From positions 558,001-622,000 of the forward strand of contig CAWIZY010000009.1 in assembly GCA_963840725.1 (NCBI GenBank): a stretch of DNA of 64,000 bases, read 5' to 3'. The stretch's first letter is position 1. Each line of letters begins with the position of its first letter. This document shows, one piece after another, positions 24,997 to 34,219 of the stretch. Under the pieces are notes generated by a model that had not been told where the DNA came from, did not search any database, and saw nothing but the letters and a program-made list of their open reading frames with translations. A program made the position numbers and the translations under genes. The DNA is from CAVWDU01 sp963840725 (GTDB lineage Bacteria; Pseudomonadota; Gammaproteobacteria; Pseudomonadales; Halieaceae).

Positions 24997-26703
24997 ATGT
25001 CTTTGCAGCTTCAGATAGTTTCCCTTTCCCCCTTTCGGCGAATCACCGCAATCCTTCATCGGCTAACGCCAAAGACCCCGTTAGTCACCGCGGCTGTGAT
25101 GGGCCTGGTGCTGTCTGGCTGTGCCAGTGAGCCGGGTCCGGGCAGCGTCTCTATGCCAGACAATATACGAGTCAACGAGTTGCAGGTGGTCGATTGCCTG
25201 TTGCCCGGCCTGGTGCGCCAGATCGGCAATACCTCTTACGTCACTCAGCGTCAGCCTACGCGCACCACGGTAGCTGACTGCTCATTGCGTGGCGGCGAAT
25301 ACACAGCTTACGACCGCGGTACCTATGAGACCTCTCTGGCGGTCTGGATGCCTGAGGCCAAGGCCGGTGATGCGGATGCGCAAGCCAACGTCGGAGAGAT
25401 CTACGAGCGTGGTCTGGGGGGAGACCCCAACTATCAGGCGGCGGCCTTGTGGTACGAGAAAGCCGCCAGGCAGGGCAACACCCGGGCCCAGTTCAATCTG
25501 GGCACCCTGTACGAGCAGGGCAAGGGGGTCGAGCAGGACAAGCTGGCTGCACTTAACTGGTACCGTAAGGCTTGGGGAATTCCCGAGGACAGCGTCGTTT
25601 ATCAATCCCTTGCTACCGCAGAAACCCGGGAATTACAGGCGCAGTTGCAGCGCAGTATCGAGGAACGGGATGCGCGCATCAGCAAGCTGGAGCGGGACCT
25701 GAAGCGGCTGCAGACCCAGCAGCAGGAACAACAGAACACACCGACTGCCGCCGCCGTGACCGGTGAGTCCACTGAGGCGGTAAACGCGCAGATGGCGCGT
25801 GAAATTGAAGATCTGCGACTCTGGATTGACGCTCTGGAAGCTGAGCGCAATGAGTCCTACCAGCAACTGGCCGCGCTACCTAAATACCGGGATCCCGAAG
25901 AGCGGGCTGCCGCCCTTGCCGCGACGCCAGCCCGGGCAGTGCGCGCCGGTGATATCGATTTTGGGCGCTACTACGCGCTGGTCATCGGCAATCAAAAGTA
26001 CACCAACATCGAGGATCTCGATACGCCCCAGAACGATGCCGTTGAAATGGCGGAGCTGTTGCGAGACAAATACGGTTTCTCGGTTGAGGTATTGCTGGAC
26101 GCCACCAATGTTCAGGTTATGGAGACTATCAACGACCTCAACAACAAGTTGGGCGAAGATGATAATCTGCTAATTTATTATGCAGGACACGGGGCGCGAA
26201 TCAAGACCGGGAAGCTGGAAAGCGGTTACTGGTTGCCGGTGAATGCGGATGCACCACCGCGCAACACTTTCTGGGTCTCCAATGAGTTCGTCACCGGTCA
26301 CCTCAGCCGGCTTAAAGCCCGCCGTGTGATGGTGGTCGCCGACTCTTGTTACGCGGGCCTGCTCTCGGAGGCACCCAGTTACCTGATGCTCAAGGGCGCG
26401 CCGCAATACACCGACGAACTCCTGCGCTACAAACTGCCAAAACGTTCACGGCTGCTGCTGGCATCCGGTGGCGATCGTCCGGTGCTGGATAACGGCGCGT
26501 CCGGTCATTCCGTATTCGCCGCTGCACTACTGGAGGTGTTGCGGGACAACGACCAGGTTCTATCGGGCCCGCAATTATATGCGGCCATCGATGACCGGGT
26601 GAAGGAACGCTCCCGCGCCAGTGGCTTTAATCAGCAGGCGGAATACAAGGTGATCAAGGGTGCGGGGCACGAAGTAGGGGACTTCTTCTTCGTGCCCATT
26701 TAG
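24997..26703 (+). CDS. caspase-fold (C14) lipoprotein with Sel1 repeats and coiled coil
   Basis: 568 residues. The lipobox LVLSGC places a lipidated Cys at residue 42. Two Sel1-like repeats follow at about 127-195 (AQANVGEIYERGLGG and AQFNLGTLYEQGKGV), then a coiled coil at about 205-245 and 260-290, and a C-terminal caspase domain from about 326. The catalytic dyad is His398 in YYAGHG and Cys451 in ADSCYAG, both intact. Caspase-like proteases cut after basic or acidic residues, but no bacterial substrate can be inferred. It follows the kinase gene by about 180 bases and is convergent with clpV. A role in T6SS control or envelope proteolysis is inference. Confidence 0.88.
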   Translation: MSLQLQIVSLSPFRRITAILHRLTPKTPLVTAAVMGLVLSGCASEPGPGSVSMPDNIRVNELQVVDCLLPGLVRQIGNTSYVTQRQPTRTTVADCSLRGGEYTAYDRGTYETSLAVWMPEAKAGDADAQANVGEIYERGLGGDPNYQAAALWYEKAARQGNTRAQFNLGTLYEQGKGVEQDKLAALNWYRKAWGIPEDSVVYQSLATAETRELQAQLQRSIEERDARISKLERDLKRLQTQQQEQQNTPTAAAVTGESTEAVNAQMAREIEDLRLWIDALEAERNESYQQLAALPKYRDPEERAAALAATPARAVRAGDIDFGRYYALVIGNQKYTNIEDLDTPQNDAVEMAELLRDKYGFSVEVLLDATNVQVMETINDLNNKLGEDDNLLIYYAGHGARIKTGKLESGYWLPVNADAPPRNTFWVSNEFVTGHLSRLKARRVMVVADSCYAGLLSEAPSYLMLKGAPQYTDELLRYKLPKRSRLLLASGGDRPVLDNGASGHSVFAAALLEVLRDNDQVLSGPQLYAAIDDRVKERSRASGFNQQAEYKVIKGAGHEVGDFFFVPI

Positions 26704-26812
26704 ATCGCCCGGCCGCAGCGTCTGTCTGCCAGCCGGCTACCCGTGCAGCGATGTCCATGTACACCAGGGCCGAAGGCGACGCGCTCTGCGTGCGGTGTAC
26801 GCCGTCCGGGAT

Positions 26813-29476
26813 TCAACTCACGCTGTATTCGAAGGTCCCGTCCTCATCGACGCCCACGTGAATGGCACTGATCGACTTGCCCTCTCCCAAGTGACTGAGG
26901 CATTGACTGGCAAGCTCCGGAAGCAGGGACCGATTCAGTATGTGCTCTATATTGCGCGCCCCGGTGTCTGACTCCTGGCAGCGTGCGACGATGTGAACCA
27001 GTACATCCTCGTCATAACTGAAGCTGGCGCCGTAGTGTTCCCGGACACGTTTCTCGATGCGGTTCATATTGATCGCACAGATCTTCAGCATCTGCTCATC
27101 TTCCAGTGGGAAGTACGTGATCAGAGAACAGCGGCCCATGAAAGCAGGTTTAAAGGTCTTCAGTAATTCGGGTCGAATGCTGTCCAGCAAGACATCCGGG
27201 TCCGGGCGCTCTTCCTGCTGCGCCATGATAGCGCGAATGGCGTCCTCCCCCGCATTGGTGGTCATGATGATCATGCTGTTCTTAAAGTCGATGTTGCGGC
27301 CTTCTCCATCCTTGATGGTGCCCTTGTCGAACAGGTTATAAAAAATGTCCTGCACGCCGGGGTGAGCTTTTTCCATTTCGTCCAGCAAAATGACAGAGTA
27401 TGGCTTACGCCGGGCCGCCTCGGTGAGTACGCCGCCTTCCCCATAACCTACGTAGCCTGGCGGCGAGCCCAACAGCATGGAAACCTTATGTTCCTCTTTA
27501 AATTCCGACATGTTGATAGTGGTCAGATTCTGCTCGCCGCCGTAGAGCAGGTCCGCCAGCGCCAGAGCGGTCTCGGTCTTGCCAGTGCCGCTGGTGCCTA
27601 TCATCATAAACACGCCGGTGGGTTTGCGAGGGTCGCTCAGGCCGGCCTTGGAAGTGGCGACCACCTGGGCGATAGCCTCCAGTGCGTGATCCTGGCCAAT
27701 CACCCGTTCACGAAGTCGGTCTTTGAGTTGCATGATGCCGTCGACGTCATCACTGACCATCTTGCCCACCGGGATTCCGGTCCAGTTTCCGACCACCTCG
27801 GCAACCGCATTGGCATCCACATGCGGCGACATCAGGGGCTGGCCATCCTGTGCGGTTTGCAGCTGATCCTGAAGAGATCGCAGTTCGGTGCGCAACTGTT
27901 CCCGTTGTGTGTCCTCTAACGCCGCTTCTGCATCGGGCTCTTGTGCGAAGTAATCCGCCTCCAGCCGGGCGCGAAGTTCTCCCATCTCTTTGATCAGTGC
28001 CCGTTCCTGTCCCCATCGAGCGTTCAGGGATTCCAATTCGGATTCAGCGTCAGTCATCTGTACCTGAATAGCTGCAATGTCTTCATCCCGGTCGCCTGAG
28101 GCGACGTTTTCACGCTCCAGTAACTCGAGGTTGGTCTGTAGTTGTCTGATCCTGCGTTCTGTGTCTTCCAGCCGGGCCGGCGTTGCCATCTGGGTGAGCG
28201 CCACCCGGGCGCAGGCGGTATCGAGCAGGCTCACGGATTTGTCCGGCAGCTGGCGGTCGGGAATATAACGATGGGACAATTTGACCGAAGCGGCGATGGC
28301 GTCATCCCCGATGCGCACACCGTGATGTTCCTGCAGCATGCCGGCCAGGCCACGCATCATATCGATGGCCACAGCTACCGTGGGCTCCTCCACCTTTACC
28401 ACTTGGAAACGCCGGGTCAGTGCCGGATCGCGCTCAAAGTATTTCTTGTACTCAGCCCAGGTCGTTGCCGCTATGGTGCGCAGTTCACCTCTTGCCAGCG
28501 CCGGTTTCAGCAGGTTGGCCGCATCCCCCTGTCCCTCCTTGCCGCCTGCGCCGATCAGTGTATGGGCTTCATCGATAAACATAATGATGGCCTGAGGCGA
28601 GCCCTTGACCTCGTCTATCACCTGCCGGAGACGGTTTTCAAACTCACCTTTGACAGAGGCGCCGGCTTGCAGCAGCCCGAGATCGAGCGTACGGATGACA
28701 ACACCTTGCAACGGTTCGGGAACATCCCCGTGCGCCACCCGAAGTGCCAGCCCCTCGACCACGGCGGTCTTGCCCACACCGGCTTCGCCCGTCAGTATCG
28801 GGTTGTTCTGGCGGCGACGCATCAGAATATCAATACACTGGCGTATCTCGGTGTCTCGTCCCAGCACCGGGTCAATGTGGCCATCCGCTGCCCGGGCCGT
28901 CAGGTTGACTGTAAACTGATCCAGGGCGGCGCTGCCCCCGGAGGAGCGCGTGACAGGGGCGGCAGTGCCGTCGCCCGCAGCGGAGCCAGCTTCGCCGGAT
29001 TCCGGTGTCTTGCCGATGATGGAGGCGGCATCATTTGCGACGCCTTCGGCGGTCAGGCCCTGGAAACAGGGCACCGCGCCGACCAGCTGATTGCGGCCTA
29101 CATCGTCGGACAGCACTGCGCCTAACAAATGGGATGACAGCGTCTGGCCGAGGCCGTGATTGACGCTGGCCAACAGCCAGGCATTTTTTGCGCTCTCTAC
29201 CAGCTGCGGCGCCAGCGACGGTGGTCGTGTATTGCCCGATTTGAATTTCTGCACGGCCTCCTGGAGTTGACGGCGCGCTCTGTCGATATCGACGTCATTC
29301 AGTTTTAACACTTCTTGCAGGTCCGAGTTGTCGGCATCCAACAGGCGCAGCAGCCAGTGTTCCACCTCGACACTGTAGTGTCCGTTGGACATGGCGGAGG
29401 CGGCGCCGGCCTCCAGCCCTGATTTCAGTGTGGGTCCCAGTCGGTCTATCAGTGACTTCAGGTCTACTTGGGTCAT
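26813..29476 (-). CDS. tssH: T6SS ATPase TssH (ClpV)
   Basis: 887 residues with Clp_N repeats at the start, a first AAA+ module (Walker A GEAGVGKT, IMFIDEAHTLIGAGG), a central coiled coil and a second AAA+ module (GTSGTGKTETALAL, GSPPGYVGYGEGG, VILLDEMEKAHP). ClpV recognises the contracted TssB/TssC sheath and disassembles it for recycling. Length fits ClpV. The start ATGA overlaps the tssG stop by four bases. It is the last gene of the leftward sheath/baseplate operon. Confidence 0.96.
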   Translation of the reverse strand: MTQVDLKSLIDRLGPTLKSGLEAGAASAMSNGHYSVEVEHWLLRLLDADNSDLQEVLKLNDVDIDRARRQLQEAVQKFKSGNTRPPSLAPQLVESAKNAWLLASVNHGLGQTLSSHLLGAVLSDDVGRNQLVGAVPCFQGLTAEGVANDAASIIGKTPESGEAGSAAGDGTAAPVTRSSGGSAALDQFTVNLTARAADGHIDPVLGRDTEIRQCIDILMRRRQNNPILTGEAGVGKTAVVEGLALRVAHGDVPEPLQGVVIRTLDLGLLQAGASVKGEFENRLRQVIDEVKGSPQAIIMFIDEAHTLIGAGGKEGQGDAANLLKPALARGELRTIAATTWAEYKKYFERDPALTRRFQVVKVEEPTVAVAIDMMRGLAGMLQEHHGVRIGDDAIAASVKLSHRYIPDRQLPDKSVSLLDTACARVALTQMATPARLEDTERRIRQLQTNLELLERENVASGDRDEDIAAIQVQMTDAESELESLNARWGQERALIKEMGELRARLEADYFAQEPDAEAALEDTQREQLRTELRSLQDQLQTAQDGQPLMSPHVDANAVAEVVGNWTGIPVGKMVSDDVDGIMQLKDRLRERVIGQDHALEAIAQVVATSKAGLSDPRKPTGVFMMIGTSGTGKTETALALADLLYGGEQNLTTINMSEFKEEHKVSMLLGSPPGYVGYGEGGVLTEAARRKPYSVILLDEMEKAHPGVQDIFYNLFDKGTIKDGEGRNIDFKNSMIIMTTNAGEDAIRAIMAQQEERPDPDVLLDSIRPELLKTFKPAFMGRCSLITYFPLEDEQMLKICAINMNRIEKRVREHYGASFSYDEDVLVHIVARCQESDTGARNIEHILNRSLLPELASQCLSHLGEGKSISAIHVGVDEDGTFEYSVS

Positions 29477-30543
29477 GGTTTGATCCTGCTCTCGTTATAA
29501 TCACGACAAATGCTGAAGGCATAGTCCTGATCGGGGTTTGACTGGCCCAGAACGGTATTCCATCCCAGCATGGCGCCGCCTGTTTTTGGGCGGTCAGTTT
29601 TCGGACTCTCTGTTGCTGAGTCATGGGCTGCAGAACTACCCAGGCTGCCCGGTTCTATGGCGCTGCCGTCGACGATAATGTGGATGCGGAAAGACAGTTC
29701 CGGTGGGCAGTAAAGTTGAATGACCAGTTGCATGCGTCGCAATGACTCACTGCCTGGCTGCAGTGCCTGGTAATCAGCAGCGCTGGGGTGGCGGATCACA
29801 ACCCGAAAGGTGGACTGAGCCTGCCAGGTGCGGTTGCCGATGATGGTGTTGTAGCCCAGGCGCGGCGGGTTATCGGGAGAGCTCAGTGAGGTCTTTGCCT
29901 CATCGGGCAACGATTCCCAGTTGCCGACAAATTCCTCGACTTCAAAACGCAGATTAAATTGTCGGTTGAGGAGCCGCCGCAGACCACCTGCGCTGCGGAC
30001 TCGTCGGGTAAAGACATCGGCGCAGGACAATATTTGCCTGCGCTCGAACTCCAGCCAGGCGATGCGCTCTGGTAGGTCGGAGACGCCGGTAAAGCCCTCG
30101 AGCATGGCGCTGAACTTGCGCTGTCTCTCCTTGGCTGCACCAGGCTGGTTCTCCAGCCAATTGCGGTTTTTTCGCCAGCCCCGGTACATCAGGGAGGTCG
30201 ACCGGTGGCTGAAAACCTCAAACAAGTCCCGCATGCCGGTCTCGTTGACACGGGTAGCCCGGGCCTCCATTTCACTGTAGGTGAAGGGAAGGGGGCCTAT
30301 TGGGCCCAGCAGGCCAAAAATGGCGGTGTCGACGTAGGTTCGGTTTCGGCTTTGGCCGGTCTTCTTGTCCTGTTCCACGACGACCCGTTGCCGAGGGGGC
30401 TCGGGAAATGTCAGTTGCGAGATGTTATGAAAGCGAAGCGGTTCCCGGTCGAAGGAGTGGGCCGCGCCGAGAGTTGCATCGGTATCGCGGTCATCCAGCA
30501 GCGTGACCAGTCCAAACAGTTCTGAATAGAGGTCAGCTCTCAT
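29473..30543 (-). CDS. tssG: T6SS baseplate subunit TssG
   Basis: 356 residues with TssG (ImpH/VasB) features: a FLGLLGPIGPLP-like FGLLGPIGPLPFTYSE motif, DLFEVFSHRSTSLMYRGWRKNR and GYNTIIGNRTWQAQSTFRV. TssG joins TssF and TssE in the wedge around the hub of the baseplate. It overlaps tssF and tssH by four bases on each side, so translation is coupled. Confidence 0.95.
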   Translation of the reverse strand: MRADLYSELFGLVTLLDDRDTDATLGAAHSFDREPLRFHNISQLTFPEPPRQRVVVEQDKKTGQSRNRTYVDTAIFGLLGPIGPLPFTYSEMEARATRVNETGMRDLFEVFSHRSTSLMYRGWRKNRNWLENQPGAAKERQRKFSAMLEGFTGVSDLPERIAWLEFERRQILSCADVFTRRVRSAGGLRRLLNRQFNLRFEVEEFVGNWESLPDEAKTSLSSPDNPPRLGYNTIIGNRTWQAQSTFRVVIRHPSAADYQALQPGSESLRRMQLVIQLYCPPELSFRIHIIVDGSAIEPGSLGSSAAHDSATESPKTDRPKTGGAMLGWNTVLGQSNPDQDYAFSICRDYNESRIKP

Positions 30544-32363
30544 ATGACGGGCCGCTTGCCGATTTCCGGTTGCCAGCGATGATAGATGCCGTCTCGTCCT
30601 TTGATGCGCACGCTCAGACGCACGAAGGAATTCAGATTGACATAGCTGGAGAGAAACTGCATCAGCACGTCGCCAAACAGCAGCGCGCTCCCGCCATCAA
30701 GCAGAGCGGGGTCGAAGGTGATTTCAACCTCCACGCCGCGGCAAATGACCGGTCGCCCGTCAACAGTCACCGGGAGGGAGAGAATCCGTGTTTTGACGCT
30801 GTCCAGTGCATTGATGCGTGCCCGCAGAGCGGGGGAATCACCGTGATCGTAGAGACGCAACATCTCGCGCAGTTGCTCAGCGGGGTTCTTGCTGCCGACC
30901 AGGCTCAGGTAGTTGAGGTTCAGATGGGACAGTAGTCGCCACAATAGACCCTTGCCGAGATCGAGCCGCCGCACCGGGCTGGGCGGGCTGATCGATTTCA
31001 CAGCCTTGAGTCCACTAATGGGGTCCTCAGGCGACAAACGGGGTTGTCCGCCGCCATAAGGTAGCTTGGCCGGCAGGTTGCCGTTGCTGCACAGCCCAGT
31101 CACCTGTAGCGCCTGTCGTTCGCCTTCCGGGGCTTGACCGTTCAATGATGTTATCGATATAAAATAATCGGTGAGAGCATTGCGTTTGCCTACTTCGGCC
31201 AATGCAGGCCTGCGCGACCCGTGCCAGTACCATGGATACTGGCTTTCGTCATGATTGACGCCGTAATAGGGCAGTACCTCAGAGGAAGAGCCACCGCCTT
31301 CGTTGATGAGCTGCACCCCGGTAACGGCGTAAACTTCCGTATCGCCGATCGCACTGACATCCGGAACGACTTGATATTCGACCGTTGCCGGCGTCAGCTT
31401 GTTCGGTTCAGCATGGGCTTCGAACAAGTTGATCATGGGAGAACTGTGCATGGCGAAAGACTGCGCCGAGACCACGGTTTCCAATTCTCGCTGGCTATCA
31501 CTCAGGTATATATAGAGCTGAAAGCTACCCTGCTGATTAGCGAGTGCTCGTTGCAGGCCGGTAACGCGGAAGTACAGAAACTTCTCACCGTAATAGAAAT
31601 ACTCGGCGAGCATCTGGTACTGGGACTCTGTGTCGCCGATATTCGGCAGTATTCGCTCCTGCGGGTCTCGCCCCATGAGCTGGAGATGGCTGCGATCCAG
31701 GAATATCGGGTTGGGATCGAGTTCAGACCTGGCGACCACAATGCCAAGGCAGTGCTTGAACAGCAGGTCGTGCAGGCGCCATGCGTTCTGGTCCGGCTTG
31801 ACGAGAAGCACCAATGCATCCTGTTCTGAGTCGGCAAGGCTGAAGTCCTCGGAGCTACTGCTGAATTCCAGCGACAACACCGCAGTGGCGCCGTTGGCGA
31901 CATCGGACCCCGGAGTGCTGAAGGGCTTGGACATCAGACTGGCCTTGGCCAGGCTGAGTGGGGTCAGGGTAACGTCGTAGCAGGTCTGGAATCGACACGC
32001 GACACCGGCGACCGGTTCAGTGTCGAACAGCTGTCCCCGCGGGATTAGCAGTGCGGAGTCGAAGCTTTCTGCGGCCTGCATCTGTGCCAGTAACATCGAG
32101 GGTTTGGGTGCCAGGTAAAATGGGTAGAGGTGGTCAAGCAAGGCGGAGACCACAAGCGGGAAATCGTCATCCAGACGACTCTGAATGCGCGCATTGAGGA
32201 AGGCGACGCTTTCTATCAGGCGTGAGGTGTGCGGGTCTTCGACGGCATCTTCGGAGATCCGCAGATTTCCGGCGGTCTCCGGGTGCGCTTCGGCAAATTT
32301 TGCCAATGCTCGCTTGAACCAGGAGAGCTCACGATTGTAATAGGTTAGCAGGTCGTCGCTCAC
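30540..32363 (-). CDS. tssF: T6SS baseplate subunit TssF
   Basis: 607 residues beginning LLTYYNRELSWFKRALAKFAEAHPE, the conserved TssF (VasA/ImpG) N-terminus, with ESVAFLNARIQSRLDDDFP and LLDHLYPFYLAP following. The C-terminal ICRGVEVEITFDPALLDGGSA... region is also conserved. Two TssF copies with one TssG form each baseplate wedge. Overlaps tssE by four bases upstream and tssG by four downstream. Confidence 0.95.
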   Translation of the reverse strand: MSDDLLTYYNRELSWFKRALAKFAEAHPETAGNLRISEDAVEDPHTSRLIESVAFLNARIQSRLDDDFPLVVSALLDHLYPFYLAPKPSMLLAQMQAAESFDSALLIPRGQLFDTEPVAGVACRFQTCYDVTLTPLSLAKASLMSKPFSTPGSDVANGATAVLSLEFSSSSEDFSLADSEQDALVLLVKPDQNAWRLHDLLFKHCLGIVVARSELDPNPIFLDRSHLQLMGRDPQERILPNIGDTESQYQMLAEYFYYGEKFLYFRVTGLQRALANQQGSFQLYIYLSDSQRELETVVSAQSFAMHSSPMINLFEAHAEPNKLTPATVEYQVVPDVSAIGDTEVYAVTGVQLINEGGGSSSEVLPYYGVNHDESQYPWYWHGSRRPALAEVGKRNALTDYFISITSLNGQAPEGERQALQVTGLCSNGNLPAKLPYGGGQPRLSPEDPISGLKAVKSISPPSPVRRLDLGKGLLWRLLSHLNLNYLSLVGSKNPAEQLREMLRLYDHGDSPALRARINALDSVKTRILSLPVTVDGRPVICRGVEVEITFDPALLDGGSALLFGDVLMQFLSSYVNLNSFVRLSVRIKGRDGIYHRWQPEIGKRPVI

Positions 32364-32836
32364 GGGCGCGCTTCACTCACGAGAACAGTTTGGGTTAGTG
32401 GGTCAATCGTGGAATCGAAGCTGACATCTTCCGGAGCCGGATCGGCGTAGAGCACCGCGTCGACCCTGAATCTGACGCCGCCGCTATCGCCGGGTTTTCC
32501 CGACGGCGATACGGTCACCTTTTTAAAGCGCGGCTCAAAGCGTCTGATGGCCCGTTCAATCCACTCGGCGAAGTCCAGCCTGCCCTGATTGGATTGCAGT
32601 TGTAAAGAGGTCAGATCCGGCAAGCCGTAGTTGATGATGCTGTCCTGTATCGCCTTGAGGCGTTTGTCCGGCGAGACGAAGCGGATGCGGGTATTTAGCA
32701 GGTTCTGGAGATCCCGTTGCACCGATTCACGCAACTCATGCATGGAATAGTAGCCGTCGTCGGAATGGCCGCCGGATGAATCCAGCAGCCGATCCAGTAG
32801 GGAGGGCCTGACGTCCTTGTTCTTCATCGTAAGCAT
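32360..32836 (-). CDS. tssE: T6SS baseplate subunit TssE (gp25-like)
   Basis: 158 residues: SLLDRLLD near the N-terminus, VQRDLQNLLNTR, the SIINYGLPDL motif typical of gp25/TssE, and a C-terminal beta portion. TssE nucleates sheath assembly on the baseplate. An in-frame ATG at 32827 is an alternative start. It lies four bases after the tssC2 gene and overlaps tssF. Confidence 0.93.
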   Translation of the reverse strand: MLTMKNKDVRPSLLDRLLDSSGGHSDDGYYSMHELRESVQRDLQNLLNTRIRFVSPDKRLKAIQDSIINYGLPDLTSLQLQSNQGRLDFAEWIERAIRRFEPRFKKVTVSPSGKPGDSGGVRFRVDAVLYADPAPEDVSFDSTIDPLTQTVLVSEARP

Positions 32837-32840
32837 TTAT

Positions 32841-34184
32841 TCATGGTCTCGGCTGCGCAAGCTCCGTCGTCAACTGGATTTCACCCACCATACCATCGTA
32901 CTGGTAGTGGGGGACCAGGTGTATATCACAGAGATAGTGTCCGGGTTCTGCCGGTTTTTCCCGCACCTGTAGCTGAGCCGCTTTCAGTGGGAATCGCGCC
33001 TGGGTCGACCAGGGCAGGTTGTCACCGGCAATACAGTAGTCGCTCAGCCAGTCTTCCATAAATGTCTGGCACTGGTCGGCGTTGAGGAAGCTGCCGATCT
33101 TGTCGCGCATCATGACCTTGATGTAGTGAGCGAAGCGACTGGCACAGAGGATATTTTGAATCTGAGAGGCGATGCGGTCATTCTTATCTCTGACTTCATT
33201 GTCGGTTTTCCGGGGTCGATACAGCGAGGGTAGGCTAAAGAAGGCGCAGTATGCCGTCTGCCAGCAGTGAACCAGGGGGATAAAGCCGCAGTCCGCCAGA
33301 TTGCGCTCCTGCTCATCGCTGATCACCAGGTCTGTGGCGGGTAAAACTGAAACGAGGTCATCGCAGCTATCTACCGGAATCACGGGTAGAACATCGGCTA
33401 GAATGCCACCTGCCAGCGTATCTCTTGGGGCACCTCGAATATGGGCAAACCAGCCCACATCCTCGAATTCCCGCAGTAGGATCCGGATCAGCGCAAATCC
33501 GCTGTTGCCCCAGAGCAGTTCGCTGGTGTCGCGACAGGTCTCGCGGTAGGGGAATCCGCCCCGTCGCGGGCCGGTCATGCCCCAGGGTTTGCGCAGCAGT
33601 ACATGCGGAAGCAAAAAACCCAAAAAACGACTGGATGTATCAGCGCGCATTTGTTGCCACATCCTGTACTCTGCATCCCCAAACAATTTCCGGGGGTCAA
33701 TACTGGGATGAAAATCTGCAAAACGATCCATCCCGAACAGGGCAGGGGATGCCGGGAACAATAGCGTGCAGAACGCGGCCTCTGCGATATTGGCAAGCCG
33801 GCGCAAGGTGCGAATATCTGCGGCGCGCTTGTGGGATATATCAAAATTGCACAGAACCACGCCAAAGGGTTCGCCCCCCGGCATATCAAACTCGGTGGTA
33901 TAGAGTTTCCAGAACATGGCGCTCTGATCGACTTCCAGCGCTCGTTCCATGTCCCGGATGATTTCCGGCCAGCTGACGTCCAGAACGCAAATTCTGCAGC
34001 GACGGCCGCGGGGAGCCCCGTCAACCAAGAGCTGCAGGCCGCGCCATGCGGACTCCAGCTGCTTGAAATCGGAGTGGTGCAGTATCGCATCCAATTGGCG
34101 CGCCAGTAGCTCGTCAATGCCAGCGATCAGCGCGGCAACGCGCCCGCGCAGATCGTCGTTCGACGCCGCCCCGTTACCTGTCAT
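32841..34184 (-). CDS. second TssC-family protein (ImpD/TssC2-like)
   Basis: 447 residues of the EvpB/VipB family, distinct from the canonical TssC encoded just upstream: LESAWRGLQLLVDG, GEPFGVVLCNFDI, RFAHYIKVMMRDKIGSFL and a C-terminal PHYQYDGMVGEIQLTTELA. It lacks the long N-terminal region used by TssC to pair with TssB. Some clusters carry such a paralogue (ImpD in Rhizobium nomenclature); its role in the sheath or baseplate is not settled. It follows tssC by 35 bases. Confidence 0.88.
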   Translation of the reverse strand: MTGNGAASNDDLRGRVAALIAGIDELLARQLDAILHHSDFKQLESAWRGLQLLVDGAPRGRRCRICVLDVSWPEIIRDMERALEVDQSAMFWKLYTTEFDMPGGEPFGVVLCNFDISHKRAADIRTLRRLANIAEAAFCTLLFPASPALFGMDRFADFHPSIDPRKLFGDAEYRMWQQMRADTSSRFLGFLLPHVLLRKPWGMTGPRRGGFPYRETCRDTSELLWGNSGFALIRILLREFEDVGWFAHIRGAPRDTLAGGILADVLPVIPVDSCDDLVSVLPATDLVISDEQERNLADCGFIPLVHCWQTAYCAFFSLPSLYRPRKTDNEVRDKNDRIASQIQNILCASRFAHYIKVMMRDKIGSFLNADQCQTFMEDWLSDYCIAGDNLPWSTQARFPLKAAQLQVREKPAEPGHYLCDIHLVPHYQYDGMVGEIQLTTELAQPRP

Positions 34185-34219
34185 GTCGCTGCAGGGATCG
34201 CGCAGAGTCCGGCCCCCGG

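Noticed and set aside
28142..29125. 327-codon plus-strand open frame antisense to clpV
   Set aside because: ClpV motifs on the minus strand are unambiguous.
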